From positions 1 to 25,240 of the forward strand of contig CAZPDT010000026.1 of the NCBI GenBank assembly GCA_964585545.1: DNA of 25,240 bases. The letters are read 5' to 3'. The notes beneath the pieces are model-generated. The model worked only from the letters and a program-made list of their open reading frames with translations, searched no databases and was not told the origin of the DNA. The translations under genes were made by a program, and so were the position numbers. This document shows, in pieces, positions 7,826 to 15,923 of this stretch (position 1 is its first letter; each line of letters opens with the position of its first letter). Source of the stretch: Brumimicrobium sp964585545 (GTDB lineage Bacteria > Bacteroidota > Bacteroidia > Flavobacteriales_D > Crocinitomicaceae).

Positions 7826-8212
7826 TTAATCCAAGCGATCCTTGGCAAATTCGACTCTAGATTTTCCATGCGGCTGTGGTTTACCTTCACTGTCTATACT
7901 TACCATAACAATTTTTTCAATGGTAATGATGGACTTTTGAGTGATTTTGTTTCGAACCTCACAAGATAATGTTAAGGAAGCTTTTCCAAAACGAACAACC
8001 TCAATTCCTATTTCTATAATGTCACCTTGCCGTGCAGAACTTTTAAAATCTATTTCACTCATAAATTTTGTAACTGTTCGAGGATTCTCTAGTTGAATAA
8101 TTGAATAAAGAGCTGCTTCTTCGTCTATCCACTCCAGTAGCCTTCCTCCAAATAATGTCCCATTGGGATTTAAGTCCTCAGGTTTGATCCACTTTCGAGT
8201 ATGAAATCGCAT
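7826..8212 (-). CDS. Acyl-CoA thioesterase, hotdog fold
   Basis: The 128-residue protein matches the YciA/BFIT-type hotdog acyl-CoA thioesterases that hydrolyse acyl-CoA to free acid and CoA. The segment NPNGTLFGGRLLEWIDEEAA contains the conserved N-x-x-G-x-x-F-GG turn and the acidic residue (Asp in WIDEEAA) used in catalysis. KFMSEIDFKSSARQGDIIEIG is the typical second half of the fold, and VMVSID is a core strand. It is cytosolic, with no signal peptide. It ends 18 nt from the end of the convergent TonB-dependent receptor gene. The exact chain-length preference cannot be read from sequence. Confidence 0.88.
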   Translation of the reverse strand: MRFHTRKWIKPEDLNPNGTLFGGRLLEWIDEEAALYSIIQLENPRTVTKFMSEIDFKSSARQGDIIEIGIEVVRFGKASLTLSCEVRNKITQKSIITIEKIVMVSIDSEGKPQPHGKSRVEFAKDRLD

Positions 8213-8244
8213 AATTCAGGTATATTTTTTTAATCAAATTGTAT

Positions 8245-8252
8245 CAAAAGTA
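8245..8252 (-). promoter_or_regulatory. Candidate -7 element of the thioesterase gene
   Basis: On the minus strand this reads TACTTTTG, a full match to TAnnTTTG, about 33 nt before the ATG at 8212. No clear TTTG is present at the -33 position, so support is moderate. Confidence 0.4.
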
Positions 8253-8274
8253 GAATAATTTTGGACGAGTATGA

Positions 8275-8317
8275 AAAAAGCATCAGACAACTTGTGACAA
8301 ATTACCTGATGCTTTTT
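8275..8317 (-). terminator. Intrinsic terminator of first T9SS paralogue
   Basis: AAAAAGCATCAG (8275-8286) pairs with CTGATGCTTTTT (8306-8317) in a 12-bp stem. On the minus strand the stem runs into a T-tract. It lies about 26 nt past the stop at 8343. Because the stem includes A/T runs on both sides it could act in both directions. Confidence 0.85.
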
Positions 8318-8342
8318 CCTATATTAATTGTTCAAAATAATT

Positions 8343-9395
8343 TTACTTGATAATTACTTTCTTGGTTATAGAATATCCTTTATCTTTAATATTGACAAAG
8401 TAAATTCCGCTTTTAAATGAAGTAACATCAACCACATTTTCGATTGAACTTAATGCTTTCTTATAAATTTCTCGACCTTGAACATCTGTAATAACCATAT
8501 TTGCATCTTCTATTAAAGAAGGCAATTGAATATTCAATTTTGAATCTGTCGGGTTAGGATAAATTTTAGTCGCTTGCAATACATTTTTAGAAAGACTTGC
8601 CGTTGGATCGTCAAGACCTAACACAATTGTCAAACGACCTATATTGACAGTATCCCCAACATATTTAAAGGCAACATCCGTATATGTGAAAATAGGAAGG
8701 TTGCTCAAATCATGCTTATAGTATTCATATTGTACACGAACAATCTGTACATCAGGATCTTGGTTTGTTATTGTGTCAAGAATAATACCCATTGTGTCAA
8801 TAAGTTTATATCTTAAAACATTAGAATAATCATTTGTAGCTAATTTTAATGTTCCCTCCCCGTCAACAGTTGTATATGAATTACCAACGAGACCTACATC
8901 TACAGGGCCACCTCCTAAATCTAAAGTGACTACACCTCCAAAGTTGCTTGTGGCAACTGATCCAACATTAAAAGGATAGGTAAAAAGAAGTTCGGGAATA
9001 CTATCAAATATTTTTGCAATAACAATCCCAGCATCAATCCCTTCTGCGTTAAATATAAAGCCTTGACTTTCCTTTTTAGAAGCATCTTTGGTCATATAAG
9101 AAATAAAGAAGTCTTCAATGTCAAAAGCTTCCGTTGAAGTACTAAATGTCCCCCCAGCTGAAGTATCTGCAGCATCTGAAATTTTAAGTTCTCGGGTTTC
9201 ACCATTGTACCCTGTAGTTGTGCTGTAGTCCCACACTGCGTTACTACCAACTTCTGCATCATAGGCTGTTGCGTTAGAATCAAGTAGGAACAAGGTCAAA
9301 TGGTCACCAATGGACGGTGAATTACTTTCTGCAAATTGTGCATGAGCACCAATTCCAAAAAATAAAGCCAACATTGAAAGTACAGTTTTTTTCAT
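8343..9395 (-). CDS. T9SS-exported protein, tandem family member 1
   Basis: I set the start at the ATG at 9395 because MKKTVLSMLALFFGIGAHAQF then aligns with the signal peptides of the two upstream paralogues; an ATG at 9425 would add ten residues (MINNYYKMID) before it. The mature part (about residues 21-265) shares SNSPSIGD, LFLLDSNATAYD, VWDYSTTTG, GEGTLKLA, VLRYKLIDT and VRVQYEYY with its neighbours. The C-terminal ~75 residues (IYPNPTDSKLNIQLP to KKVIIK) are a type A T9SS sorting domain. I do not recognise a catalytic motif and the function is unknown. A TAACTTTG promoter element lies upstream and a strong terminator downstream, so it is its own transcription unit. Confidence 0.85.
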   Translation of the reverse strand: MKKTVLSMLALFFGIGAHAQFAESNSPSIGDHLTLFLLDSNATAYDAEVGSNAVWDYSTTTGYNGETRELKISDAADTSAGGTFSTSTEAFDIEDFFISYMTKDASKKESQGFIFNAEGIDAGIVIAKIFDSIPELLFTYPFNVGSVATSNFGGVVTLDLGGGPVDVGLVGNSYTTVDGEGTLKLATNDYSNVLRYKLIDTMGIILDTITNQDPDVQIVRVQYEYYKHDLSNLPIFTYTDVAFKYVGDTVNIGRLTIVLGLDDPTASLSKNVLQATKIYPNPTDSKLNIQLPSLIEDANMVITDVQGREIYKKALSSIENVVDVTSFKSGIYFVNIKDKGYSITKKVIIK

Positions 9396-9456
9396 ATCTA
9401 TCATTTTATAATAATTATTAATCAATTGGTATGTAATGTTTTAAAAAAATTTAAAG

Positions 9457-9487
9457 CAAAGTTAATTATTTTTTATAAAAAACTAAA
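9457..9487 (-). promoter_or_regulatory. Promoter of T9SS paralogue 1
   Basis: On the minus strand, TTTA (9484-9487), a 19-nt spacer and TAACTTTG (9457-9464) fit the Bacteroidota promoter pattern with one mismatch in the -33 element. The predicted start near 9451 gives a leader of roughly 55 nt to the ATG at 9395. It partly overlaps the A-rich tail of the preceding terminator. Confidence 0.6.
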
Positions 9488-9512
9488 AAAAGCCTTTCAT
9501 CTGAAGAAAGGC
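9485..9512 (-). terminator. Intrinsic terminator of T9SS paralogue 2
   Basis: On the minus strand GCCTTTC and GAAAGGC (pairing positions 9506-9512 with 9492-9498) enclose a 7-nt loop and are followed by seven Ts (9485-9491). It lies about 28 nt beyond the stop at 9541. Confidence 0.85.
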
Positions 9513-9540
9513 CTTTTACAAATTAAATAAAATTAAGCGT

Positions 9541-10599
9541 TTATTTTACAACAATTCGTTTAATTATTGATTGAATTCCATCATTAATTTTAACAAAATA
9601 AACACCTTTATTAAATTGAGAAACATCAATGGTATTCAATGATGAATCAAATCTTTCATTATATATTGCACGACCTAAAGCGTCATTAATAACAATGTAG
9701 GCAGATTTCATTGAAGAAGGCAACTCTACAGTCAATTTTTTGTTTGCAGGGTTGGGATAAACCAAGGTTTCTTCAATTAAATGAGAAGAGAGTCCCGCTG
9801 GTAAAGCATCCGGATCCTCCAAACTTAAAACAATTGTATTTACTGTGGGTGCCATTCCCATTCCTGATGGAGGTGTAATGTTAAGCGTTGAATGAATGAA
9901 TATAGGCAATCTACCTTTTGTAAAATCATAATATTCATACTGTACGCGTTTAACGTTTATTTCTAAAGGAATTCCAGGGGGAACTGAGAAAGACAAATCA
10001 AACGTATCCGTAAGCTTATATCTCAACACGTTAGAATACGTATTTTGGGCAAGTATCAAATCTCCTTGTCCATCAATTTCCACTTTGACATCTCCTTCAA
10101 TTGTTCCAGAAACCTGTCCAATCAAAGGATTATCCAAATCAAATGTCCCTTTATAGTGATCCATAAAGTTGTCATTCAAATTCATAATGTAATGGTATTG
10201 ATCTTGTTCATTGGCTCCAAATACAGCGAGAAGCTCACCTGCAGTGGCATCATTCATATAGAATCCTTGGCTTTTCTGCCCACTGGCATCATTGGTTAAA
10301 TAACTCATCAAGAGTCCTTCTAAGCCAAAAGCCTTTTCTGAATTCGTAAAACTACTTCCATTCGCTGTTGCACTCGGCAATTTCACCTCACCTGTTCGGG
10401 TTGTGCTATTGTAGCCTGTTGTTGCACTATAATCCCAAGTTGCCGACGCACCTACTTCAGATGCATAATCTGTTGCAAAACTATCCAATAAGAATAGCGT
10501 TTCTTGATCTCCTATTTGAGACGCATTGCTTTCTGTAAATTGGGCATTCACTCCAATACCTAACAATAAAGAAGCAACTAAAAGTATACTTTGTTTCAT
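9541..10599 (-). CDS. T9SS-exported protein, tandem family member 2
   Basis: The 352-residue protein opens with MKQSILLVASLLLGIGVNAQF, a signal peptide. The mature part carries the family signature SNASQIGDQ, LFLLDSFATDYASEVG, ATWDYSATTGYN, GQGDLILA, VLRYKLTDT and KRVQYEYYDF with RLPIFIHS. The end (LVYPNPANKKLTVELPSS to IIKRIVVK) is a type A T9SS sorting domain, so surface delivery is expected. No recognisable enzyme motif is present; the mature region looks all-beta. It is the middle copy of three tandem paralogues in the same orientation, each with its own promoter and terminator. Function unknown. Confidence 0.85.
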   Translation of the reverse strand: MKQSILLVASLLLGIGVNAQFTESNASQIGDQETLFLLDSFATDYASEVGASATWDYSATTGYNSTTRTGEVKLPSATANGSSFTNSEKAFGLEGLLMSYLTNDASGQKSQGFYMNDATAGELLAVFGANEQDQYHYIMNLNDNFMDHYKGTFDLDNPLIGQVSGTIEGDVKVEIDGQGDLILAQNTYSNVLRYKLTDTFDLSFSVPPGIPLEINVKRVQYEYYDFTKGRLPIFIHSTLNITPPSGMGMAPTVNTIVLSLEDPDALPAGLSSHLIEETLVYPNPANKKLTVELPSSMKSAYIVINDALGRAIYNERFDSSLNTIDVSQFNKGVYFVKINDGIQSIIKRIVVK

Positions 10600-10622
10600 A
10601 TTTGTATGTTTTATATTTCAAC

Positions 10623-10630
10623 CAAATATA
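10623..10630 (-). promoter_or_regulatory. -7 element of T9SS paralogue 2
   Basis: The minus strand reads TATATTTG, a full TAnnTTTG match, 24 nt before the ATG at 10599. The matching -33 position holds TTTA (10651-10654) at a 20-nt spacing, the same variant seen for paralogue 1. Confidence 0.6.
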
Positions 10631-10651
10631 AAATTATTTTTTATATAAATT

Positions 10652-10682
10652 AAAAAAGCCACACAAAATAAATTGTGTGGCT
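10652..10682 (-). terminator. Intrinsic terminator of T9SS paralogue 3
   Basis: AGCCACACAA (10657-10666) and TTGTGTGGCT (10673-10682) make a perfect 10-bp stem with a 6-nt loop. On the minus strand the stem is followed by five Ts (10652-10656). It lies about 27 nt after the stop at 10709. Confidence 0.88.
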
Positions 10683-10708
10683 AGAATTCGCAATATTAAA
10701 AAACGTAC

Positions 10709-11746
10709 TTATTTTATAATTACACGTTGTATAGAAGATTGCACTCCATTAGAAATATTTACAAAGTAAACACCCTTGTTTAATAAAGAAACATCTATCG
10801 TTTTCATTCCAGCTGTTACAACTGTATTCATTGCTCGACGTCCGAGAGCGTCAGTTATTTGAATATCGGCTGACTGAACAGAGGAAGGCAGTTGAATATT
10901 AAGTTCCTCAAGTGCTGGATTCGGATAAACAGAAGTTGCATCCATTTCGTTTTCTGCAAGCTCTAAAAATTCAGACGGTTGTTCAATACTAAGTACTGAA
11001 TACTGCTTAGAAAGTGCTGGCTCTCCAGGTTGTCTTAGAACTACAGTCGTATGAATAAAAATAGGCAAATTATCTGTGCTATGGTCGTAATATTCATATT
11101 GAACCCGTATCATCACTAGATTATTAAGAACAGGAACATTTGTTATATTTACAGTATCTATCAATTTGTATCTCAACACATCAGTATACTCATTATTTGC
11201 CAACTTTAAAGTCCCTTTACCGTCTACAGTTGCATTAAAAACTCCATTAAGAGCTCCCGAAACAGGCATTCCAAGATAAACGGTACTGTAGGTTCCACTA
11301 TAAGTATCATCTATCGTTGAACCTAAACCAAAAGGATAAGTATAAAGTTGCTCATCATCATTTTCAAATGTAGCAACGACACTTCCTAAAGTTGGATCTT
11401 GAAAGATAATTCCTTGACTTATTCTTCCGCTAGCATCCCCTGTATAAAATGTAGTCAAAAGACCTTCTAATTTTTGAGCGTGTGTTGAACTTGGGAAATC
11501 ACCGTTTGAATCTTCTGTAGAAGCATCTAAAATAGAAAGTTCTCGAGTTTCATTGGCGATACCCAGTGTAGCACTATAGTCCCATGTTACACCTGTACCA
11601 GTTGTACCATCATAAGCAGGGGCTAAACTGTCCAAACCGAAATATCCAGTTTGATCGCCTATAGCTGGAGCGTTAGAATTGTCAAACTGTGCTTGAGCAC
11701 AGATGCCTATACTTAAAGAGGCAATTAAAAGTAATTTGTGTTTCAT
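10709..11746 (-). CDS. T9SS-exported protein, tandem family member 3
   Basis: The 345-residue protein starts with the signal peptide MKHKLLLIASLSIGICAQAQF. It carries the same signature as the other two copies: SNAPAIGDQ, FGLDSLAPAYDG, VTWDYSATLG, GKGTLKLA, VLRYKLIDT, IRVQYEYYDH and LPIFIHT. The end (SVYPNPALEELNIQLPSS to IQRVIIK) is a type A T9SS sorting domain. It is the most upstream copy of the three. Similarity between copies is strongest in the signal peptide, the WDYS region, the VLRYKL-VQYEYY core and the sorting domain, while the middle (about residues 90-190) differs between copies. I do not recognise a known function. Confidence 0.85.
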   Translation of the reverse strand: MKHKLLLIASLSIGICAQAQFDNSNAPAIGDQTGYFGLDSLAPAYDGTTGTGVTWDYSATLGIANETRELSILDASTEDSNGDFPSSTHAQKLEGLLTTFYTGDASGRISQGIIFQDPTLGSVVATFENDDEQLYTYPFGLGSTIDDTYSGTYSTVYLGMPVSGALNGVFNATVDGKGTLKLANNEYTDVLRYKLIDTVNITNVPVLNNLVMIRVQYEYYDHSTDNLPIFIHTTVVLRQPGEPALSKQYSVLSIEQPSEFLELAENEMDATSVYPNPALEELNIQLPSSVQSADIQITDALGRRAMNTVVTAGMKTIDVSLLNKGVYFVNISNGVQSSIQRVIIK

Positions 11747-12115
11747 TGTTTTATATTTTTTAATTTAAACAAATATACGATAATCTATTCAATTTCAATA
11801 ATTTTTATGATTTTTTAGATTGTTGACCAGCAACACCATTACTATTGTGTAATTCATTGATTTAAAATACGTTATAAATTTAACCGGAAATGCTTCGTAG
11901 AATTTAGTTTTTAGACCATCCCAAGTTTGTGCTATTTCGAAGATTCATGATTGGATTATCTCCACCTCACGCCAACTCCTTTAACTCACTGATATAGAGC
12001 GATGTTATTGCGCAGTTTTAAATTCTATCCAAAATTAAAAATAATCTCATGAATAATTCAGGTTATATTAGAGAACTCTTCATTATTTTTGACCTCAAAT
12101 TAATACAATAGAAAG
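11747..12115. other. Non-coding 369-bp gap with possible relic
   Basis: This divergent intergenic region holds the promoter of paralogue 3 at its left end. Between about 11904 and 11993 the minus strand reads YISELKELA, stop, GGDNPIMNLRNSTNLGWSKN, stop, which looks like eroded coding DNA or a repeat with coding ancestry. The rest is AT-rich with nothing I can identify. No clear promoter element for the aminotransferase was found. Confidence 0.4.
11770..11798 (-). promoter_or_regulatory. Promoter of T9SS paralogue 3
   Basis: The minus strand reads TTGA (11795-11798), a 17-nt spacer, then TATATTTG (11770-11777), a full match to the -7 consensus and a partial match to the -33 element. It is 24 nt before the ATG at 11746, the same distance as in paralogue 2. 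Confidence 0.6.
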
Positions 12116-13315
12116 ATGCCGGGATTATCATTAAAAGCAATCAGTATGCCTTCTTCGCCAATACGCAAATTAGCACCATTTGCCGAAGCAGCTAAAAGAG
12201 AGGGAAAAAAAGTCATTCATTTAAACATTGGGCAACCAGACATTGAAACACCTAAAGTAGCTTTAGATGCAGTAAAAAAAGCCGATTTAAAAGTACTTGA
12301 GTATTCCAATTCTGCTGGATTTTTATCTTATCGCAAGGGATTAGCAGCATACTATGCAAAGTATGATATCAATGTATTTTCAGACCAAATCATTGTAACT
12401 ACTGGAGGTTCTGAAGCACTCATGTTTGCTTTTTCGGTTTGCTTGAACCAAGGTGATGAAATTATCATTCCTGAACCATTTTATGCCAATTACAATGGTT
12501 TTGCCAATTCAACAGGAATTGATGTTGTCCCTGTAACCTCATCTATAGACAATGGATTTTCACTTCCATCAATATCTGAATTTGAGGAAAAAATAACACC
12601 AAAGACAAAAGCAATTTTAATTTGTAATCCCGGTAATCCAACAGGGTACTTGTATTCAAAAAAGGAGTTAGATCAGCTAAAAACGATAGTAAAAAAGCAC
12701 GATTTATTCTTGTTCTCAGATGAAGTATATCGCGAATTTTGTTATGAAGGCGCAAAACACACTTCAGTAATGACACTCAAAGGAATTAAAAACCATATTG
12801 TTTTAATTGACTCCGTATCGAAGAGATATTCTATGTGTGGAGCAAGAATAGGTGCTTTGGTGTCAAAAAATCCAAAGCTAATTCAAGCTGCATTAAAGTT
12901 TGCTCAAGCCCGACTCTCACCTCCCACATATTCGCAGATTGCTGCCGAGGCAGCCCTATCAACACCTGAAAAATACTTTGAGGACGTTTCTAAAGAATAT
13001 GTATCACGTCGCGATTTATTGGTAGAAGGACTCAATAAAATAAAAGGAGTTCGTTGCCCAAAACCTATGGGTGCTTTTTATTGCGTAGCAGAATTTCCAG
13101 TCGATGACACCGAACATTTTTGTCAATGGTTGTTGGAATCATTCGACTATAAAGGACAAACTGTAATGATGGCTCCCTTAAGTGGTTTTTACGCCACACC
13201 TGGGCTTGGTAAAAAAGAAGCACGATTGGCTTATGTTCTTGAGAAAAAGGAGATTGAAATGGCATTAAAATGCATTAAAAAAGCATTGGAATTTTATCCA
13301 TATACGACATACTAA
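12116..13315 (+). CDS. PLP-dependent aminotransferase, class I/II
   Basis: The 399-residue cytosolic protein is a fold-type I aminotransferase of the aspartate aminotransferase family. It has HLNIGQPDIETP near residue 35 (substrate-side loop), TTGGSEALMFAF (cofactor phosphate region), ICNPGNPTGYLYS (conserved NPTG segment), FSDEVYREF (Asp binding the pyridine nitrogen) and SVSKRYSMCGARIG, where Lys at about residue 236 should form the Schiff base with PLP. It transfers amino groups between an amino acid and a 2-oxo acid; the donor could be aspartate, an aromatic or another amino acid and cannot be fixed from sequence. The MPGLSLKAISMPSSPIRKL start is preceded by an A-rich stretch. It is a single-gene unit. 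Confidence 0.9.
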   Translation: MPGLSLKAISMPSSPIRKLAPFAEAAKREGKKVIHLNIGQPDIETPKVALDAVKKADLKVLEYSNSAGFLSYRKGLAAYYAKYDINVFSDQIIVTTGGSEALMFAFSVCLNQGDEIIIPEPFYANYNGFANSTGIDVVPVTSSIDNGFSLPSISEFEEKITPKTKAILICNPGNPTGYLYSKKELDQLKTIVKKHDLFLFSDEVYREFCYEGAKHTSVMTLKGIKNHIVLIDSVSKRYSMCGARIGALVSKNPKLIQAALKFAQARLSPPTYSQIAAEAALSTPEKYFEDVSKEYVSRRDLLVEGLNKIKGVRCPKPMGAFYCVAEFPVDDTEHFCQWLLESFDYKGQTVMMAPLSGFYATPGLGKKEARLAYVLEKKEIEMALKCIKKALEFYPYTTY

Positions 13316-13362
13316 TTCTCGAATATGAAGCGTTAATGCCATACCCCACATTATTCATGAAT

Positions 13363-13436
13363 CGAACTTGTGAGCTCAGCGAAGCTAATTTAATAATTTT
13401 ACATTTCAGGATTGGTAAACCGAGCCTGCGAGCTCA
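13363..13436. repeat. Pair of short direct repeats with SacI-type palindrome
   Basis: CGAACTTGTGAGCTCA (13363-13378) and CGAGCCTGCGAGCTCA (13421-13436) match at 13 of 16 positions, all differences being transitions. Each contains the palindrome GAGCTC and is followed by a related AGCGAAGCT / ACTTCGTTAAGCT tail. They sit between two convergent genes. The second copy is preceded by GATTGGTAAACCGAG (13410-13424), matching 41-55 at 14 of 15 positions. Confidence 0.55.
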
Positions 13437-13502
13437 CTTCGTTAAGCTCTGCACATCGCATGAATACCTTATTAATTTTTTAAAGAATGAAAATAAATCG
13501 GG

Positions 13503-15617
13503 CTAATTATTTTCAATAATGTAATTCAGCACTTTACGCATTAAATGGACACGGTCTTTACCTCTTACATTGTGCTCGTGCATGGGATAGACAAACATAT
13601 CTGTCTGAATTCCCAAATTCACAAATTGCTGAATCAGGCTAAGACTGTGTTGGGGGACAACTACTGGGTCAACAGAGCCGTAAATCATTAAAAGGTCGCC
13701 CTTTAAATTGGCTGCTTTATTTAATAAACTTGCTTTAGCATATCCTTTAGGATTCTCGTCAGGCTTGTCCATATAACGTTCTCCATACATTACTTCATAA
13801 AACTTCCAGTCTGTTACTGGACCTCCAGCAACTCCAACTTTAAAAATATCAGCATCATCCATCATCATTGTTATGGTCATAAAACCACCAAAACTCCAAC
13901 CATGAACAGCGATTCTGGTTGTATCAATATAATCCAATCTGCTCAAATATTTCACGCCATCCATTTGGTCTTGATTGGCAATAGTGCCTAACTTTCTATG
14001 AATAATGTGTTCAAACTCTGCTCCTCTATTGGCTGAGCCTCTATTGTCGAGTGTGAACACAATATAGCCTTGATTTGCCATCCAATACATCCATAAACTT
14101 GCTCCATCGAGCCAACTATTTGTAATTAATTGTGCGTGCGGCCCACCATAAACGTAAACTAAAACAGGATACTTTTGTGTTGAATCAAAATCCTTTGGCT
14201 TTATCATTCGGGTATATAAGTCCGCGCCATCTCTTGATTGAATGGTTTTTACCTCTGCCACTGGTAAATCAAATTTTCGCAAAGGATTATCTGCCTTAAC
14301 CATTTCTTGTTTTAGTTTTCCCTTTGCATCTCGAATTACTGTTCTATTAGGAACATCATGGGCCGAATATTGATCAAAAATATAATCGCTAAAATTGCTG
14401 ATTTTAACACTATGGGTTCCCGCCTCCTTTGTGAGTAGTTTTTGCTTTCCTTTAATATCTACTTTATACAAAAGAGTATTCAAGGGCTGCTCTCCTGTTG
14501 CGGTAAAATATACTGCTCCACCCTGAGCACTAACCACATCCTTTAAAGGAAATTTGTTTTTGGTAATTTGCTGAATCAATTCTCCTTCAATTGAATAATA
14601 ATACAAATTATCAAAGCCATCCTTCTCACTTACCCACACAAAATTATTGCTCTTGCTGGAAGGAAAGTATGCGGGTCTTTCAGGTTCCACCCAGGTTGCA
14701 CTGGTTTCCTCGAATAATGTTTGTACAAATGAACCATCTGCTTTGTATTTGTGCACCCAAATATGGTCTTGTGAACGCGCTACTTCTGCTACAAGAACAA
14801 ACTGTTCATCGGGTGTCCAACTTACATTGGTTAAATAATTCTCAATACCGTGTTTTGTATCTATAAAATTTGATTTGTCTTGGTTTAAAGAATAAATGCC
14901 TACCCTTGGACGCTCACTTGTTTGTCCTGCCATTGGATATTTAATTGCCTTTAATGTTCCGGGGTAATTATTAATATCTAACAATGGAAAATTGTGAACA
15001 TAAGTTTCATCTTTTTGATAAAACATAATGTTCTTCCCAGATGGAGACCAAAAAATCCCTTTAGAAATCCCGAATTCCTCTCTGGCAATTGTATGACCAG
15101 AAACAATGTTTTCATCTTTATTTTGTGTTACAGCGTGTACCTCGAACTTATCGATGGGCGTATAATATAAATTATTGGCTCTTGTAAATGCAACATTTTC
15201 ACATTTTGGCCCGATGGATATATTTTCAGCATCCTTGGGTAACTCAATAGATTTTCCAGCTGCTTTCTCTAAGTTATAAACAACAATTGCTGTTTTATTT
15301 CTCAGAACGAAAGTATGCTCATCTTTCCATTGCATATTTGAGAAATAGAAAAAGCTGGTTCCTAAATCCTTATTGATCTCCTTAATATTGATCGCCTCTT
15401 TTTCTTCCCCTCCTACTTCTCCAATAACTAAAACTCGATAATCTTTAAGATAAGAATATTTATTTTTTTCCTTTGTCCACAAGAAACCAGTAACATGCTC
15501 TGGGTAGAATTGGCCATATTGTCCCATCACAGCTTGTGGTAAGGTCAGTTTTTCTTGTGCCGAAACATGAATAGAGAAAAAAAGTGTTGCCAATAACAGA
15601 AAGAATCGTGTCTTCAT
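13503..15617 (-). CDS. Dipeptidyl-peptidase 4 family serine peptidase (S9B)
   Basis: The 704-residue protein has a signal peptide (MKTRFFLLLATLFFSIHVSAQ). Residues about 25-460 form a DPP IV-type beta-propeller, with the substrate N-terminus clamp REEFGISKGIFWSPSG (double Glu) near residue 178. The alpha/beta-hydrolase domain at about 470-704 has GWSFGGF with nucleophile Ser at about 575, SVDPVV with Asp at about 650, and YPMHEHNV with His at about 682. Such enzymes release dipeptides, usually X-Pro, from peptide N-termini, likely in the periplasm. The propeller also has the typical YVYGGPHAQL oxyanion segment. It converges with the aminotransferase gene and appears monocistronic. Confidence 0.93.
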   Translation of the reverse strand: MKTRFFLLLATLFFSIHVSAQEKLTLPQAVMGQYGQFYPEHVTGFLWTKEKNKYSYLKDYRVLVIGEVGGEEKEAINIKEINKDLGTSFFYFSNMQWKDEHTFVLRNKTAIVVYNLEKAAGKSIELPKDAENISIGPKCENVAFTRANNLYYTPIDKFEVHAVTQNKDENIVSGHTIAREEFGISKGIFWSPSGKNIMFYQKDETYVHNFPLLDINNYPGTLKAIKYPMAGQTSERPRVGIYSLNQDKSNFIDTKHGIENYLTNVSWTPDEQFVLVAEVARSQDHIWVHKYKADGSFVQTLFEETSATWVEPERPAYFPSSKSNNFVWVSEKDGFDNLYYYSIEGELIQQITKNKFPLKDVVSAQGGAVYFTATGEQPLNTLLYKVDIKGKQKLLTKEAGTHSVKISNFSDYIFDQYSAHDVPNRTVIRDAKGKLKQEMVKADNPLRKFDLPVAEVKTIQSRDGADLYTRMIKPKDFDSTQKYPVLVYVYGGPHAQLITNSWLDGASLWMYWMANQGYIVFTLDNRGSANRGAEFEHIIHRKLGTIANQDQMDGVKYLSRLDYIDTTRIAVHGWSFGGFMTITMMMDDADIFKVGVAGGPVTDWKFYEVMYGERYMDKPDENPKGYAKASLLNKAANLKGDLLMIYGSVDPVVVPQHSLSLIQQFVNLGIQTDMFVYPMHEHNVRGKDRVHLMRKVLNYIIENN

Positions 15618-15702
15618 AATTGATTTTCTAAGTTTAGAGAATTCAAAATTAAAATAAAATTGGAGAAATTTACGTGAGGAAGGAAATTAACCTGAACGAT
15701 TC

Positions 15703-15758
15703 ATACATCTTCTATCCCCAAATCTAAAATCTACCATCCAAAATCCACCATCTAAAAA
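15703..15758 (-). repeat. 56-nt intergenic repeat, copy B
   Basis: The reverse complement of this segment aligns without gaps to 4423-4478 (47 of 56 identical), ending in the shared AGATGTAT. It lies upstream of the DPP4-type gene, in opposite orientation to copy A. Confidence 0.7.
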
Positions 15759-15847
15759 AAGAATGTGATAAATGCTGGAAATTATACTATTTTTGCATCA
15801 TTAAAGAAATGGTGTGCAAATATTTTTTTCAAACTTTTCAACCTGTA

Positions 15848-15879
15848 TTTGTTTATCAAATCTTTAAATTATATATTTG
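15848..15879 (+). promoter_or_regulatory. rplM-rpsI promoter
   Basis: TTTG (15848-15851), a 20-nt spacer and TATATTTG followed by C (15872-15879) match the Bacteroidota consensus perfectly. The start is expected around 15885, giving a leader of about 38 nt. A small palindrome CCCAATTTTGGG (15883-15894) lies at or just beyond the start. Confidence 0.8.
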
Positions 15880-15923
15880 CAACCCAATTTTGGGATTATT
15901 GTCTTATTTTATAAAATTAAAGA

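Larger units (their letters stand above)
15618..15923. other. Divergent non-coding gap of 306 bp
   Basis: This region separates the DPP4-type gene from rplM. It contains repeat copy B (15703-15758) and the rplM promoter (15848-15879). I see no gene in it, and no clear promoter for the peptidase gene. Confidence 0.6.

Noticed and set aside
11810..11835. Third copy of the 56-nt intergenic repeat
   Set aside because: Only about 14 nt (TTTTAGATTGTTGA) resemble it, which is expected by chance in AT-rich DNA.
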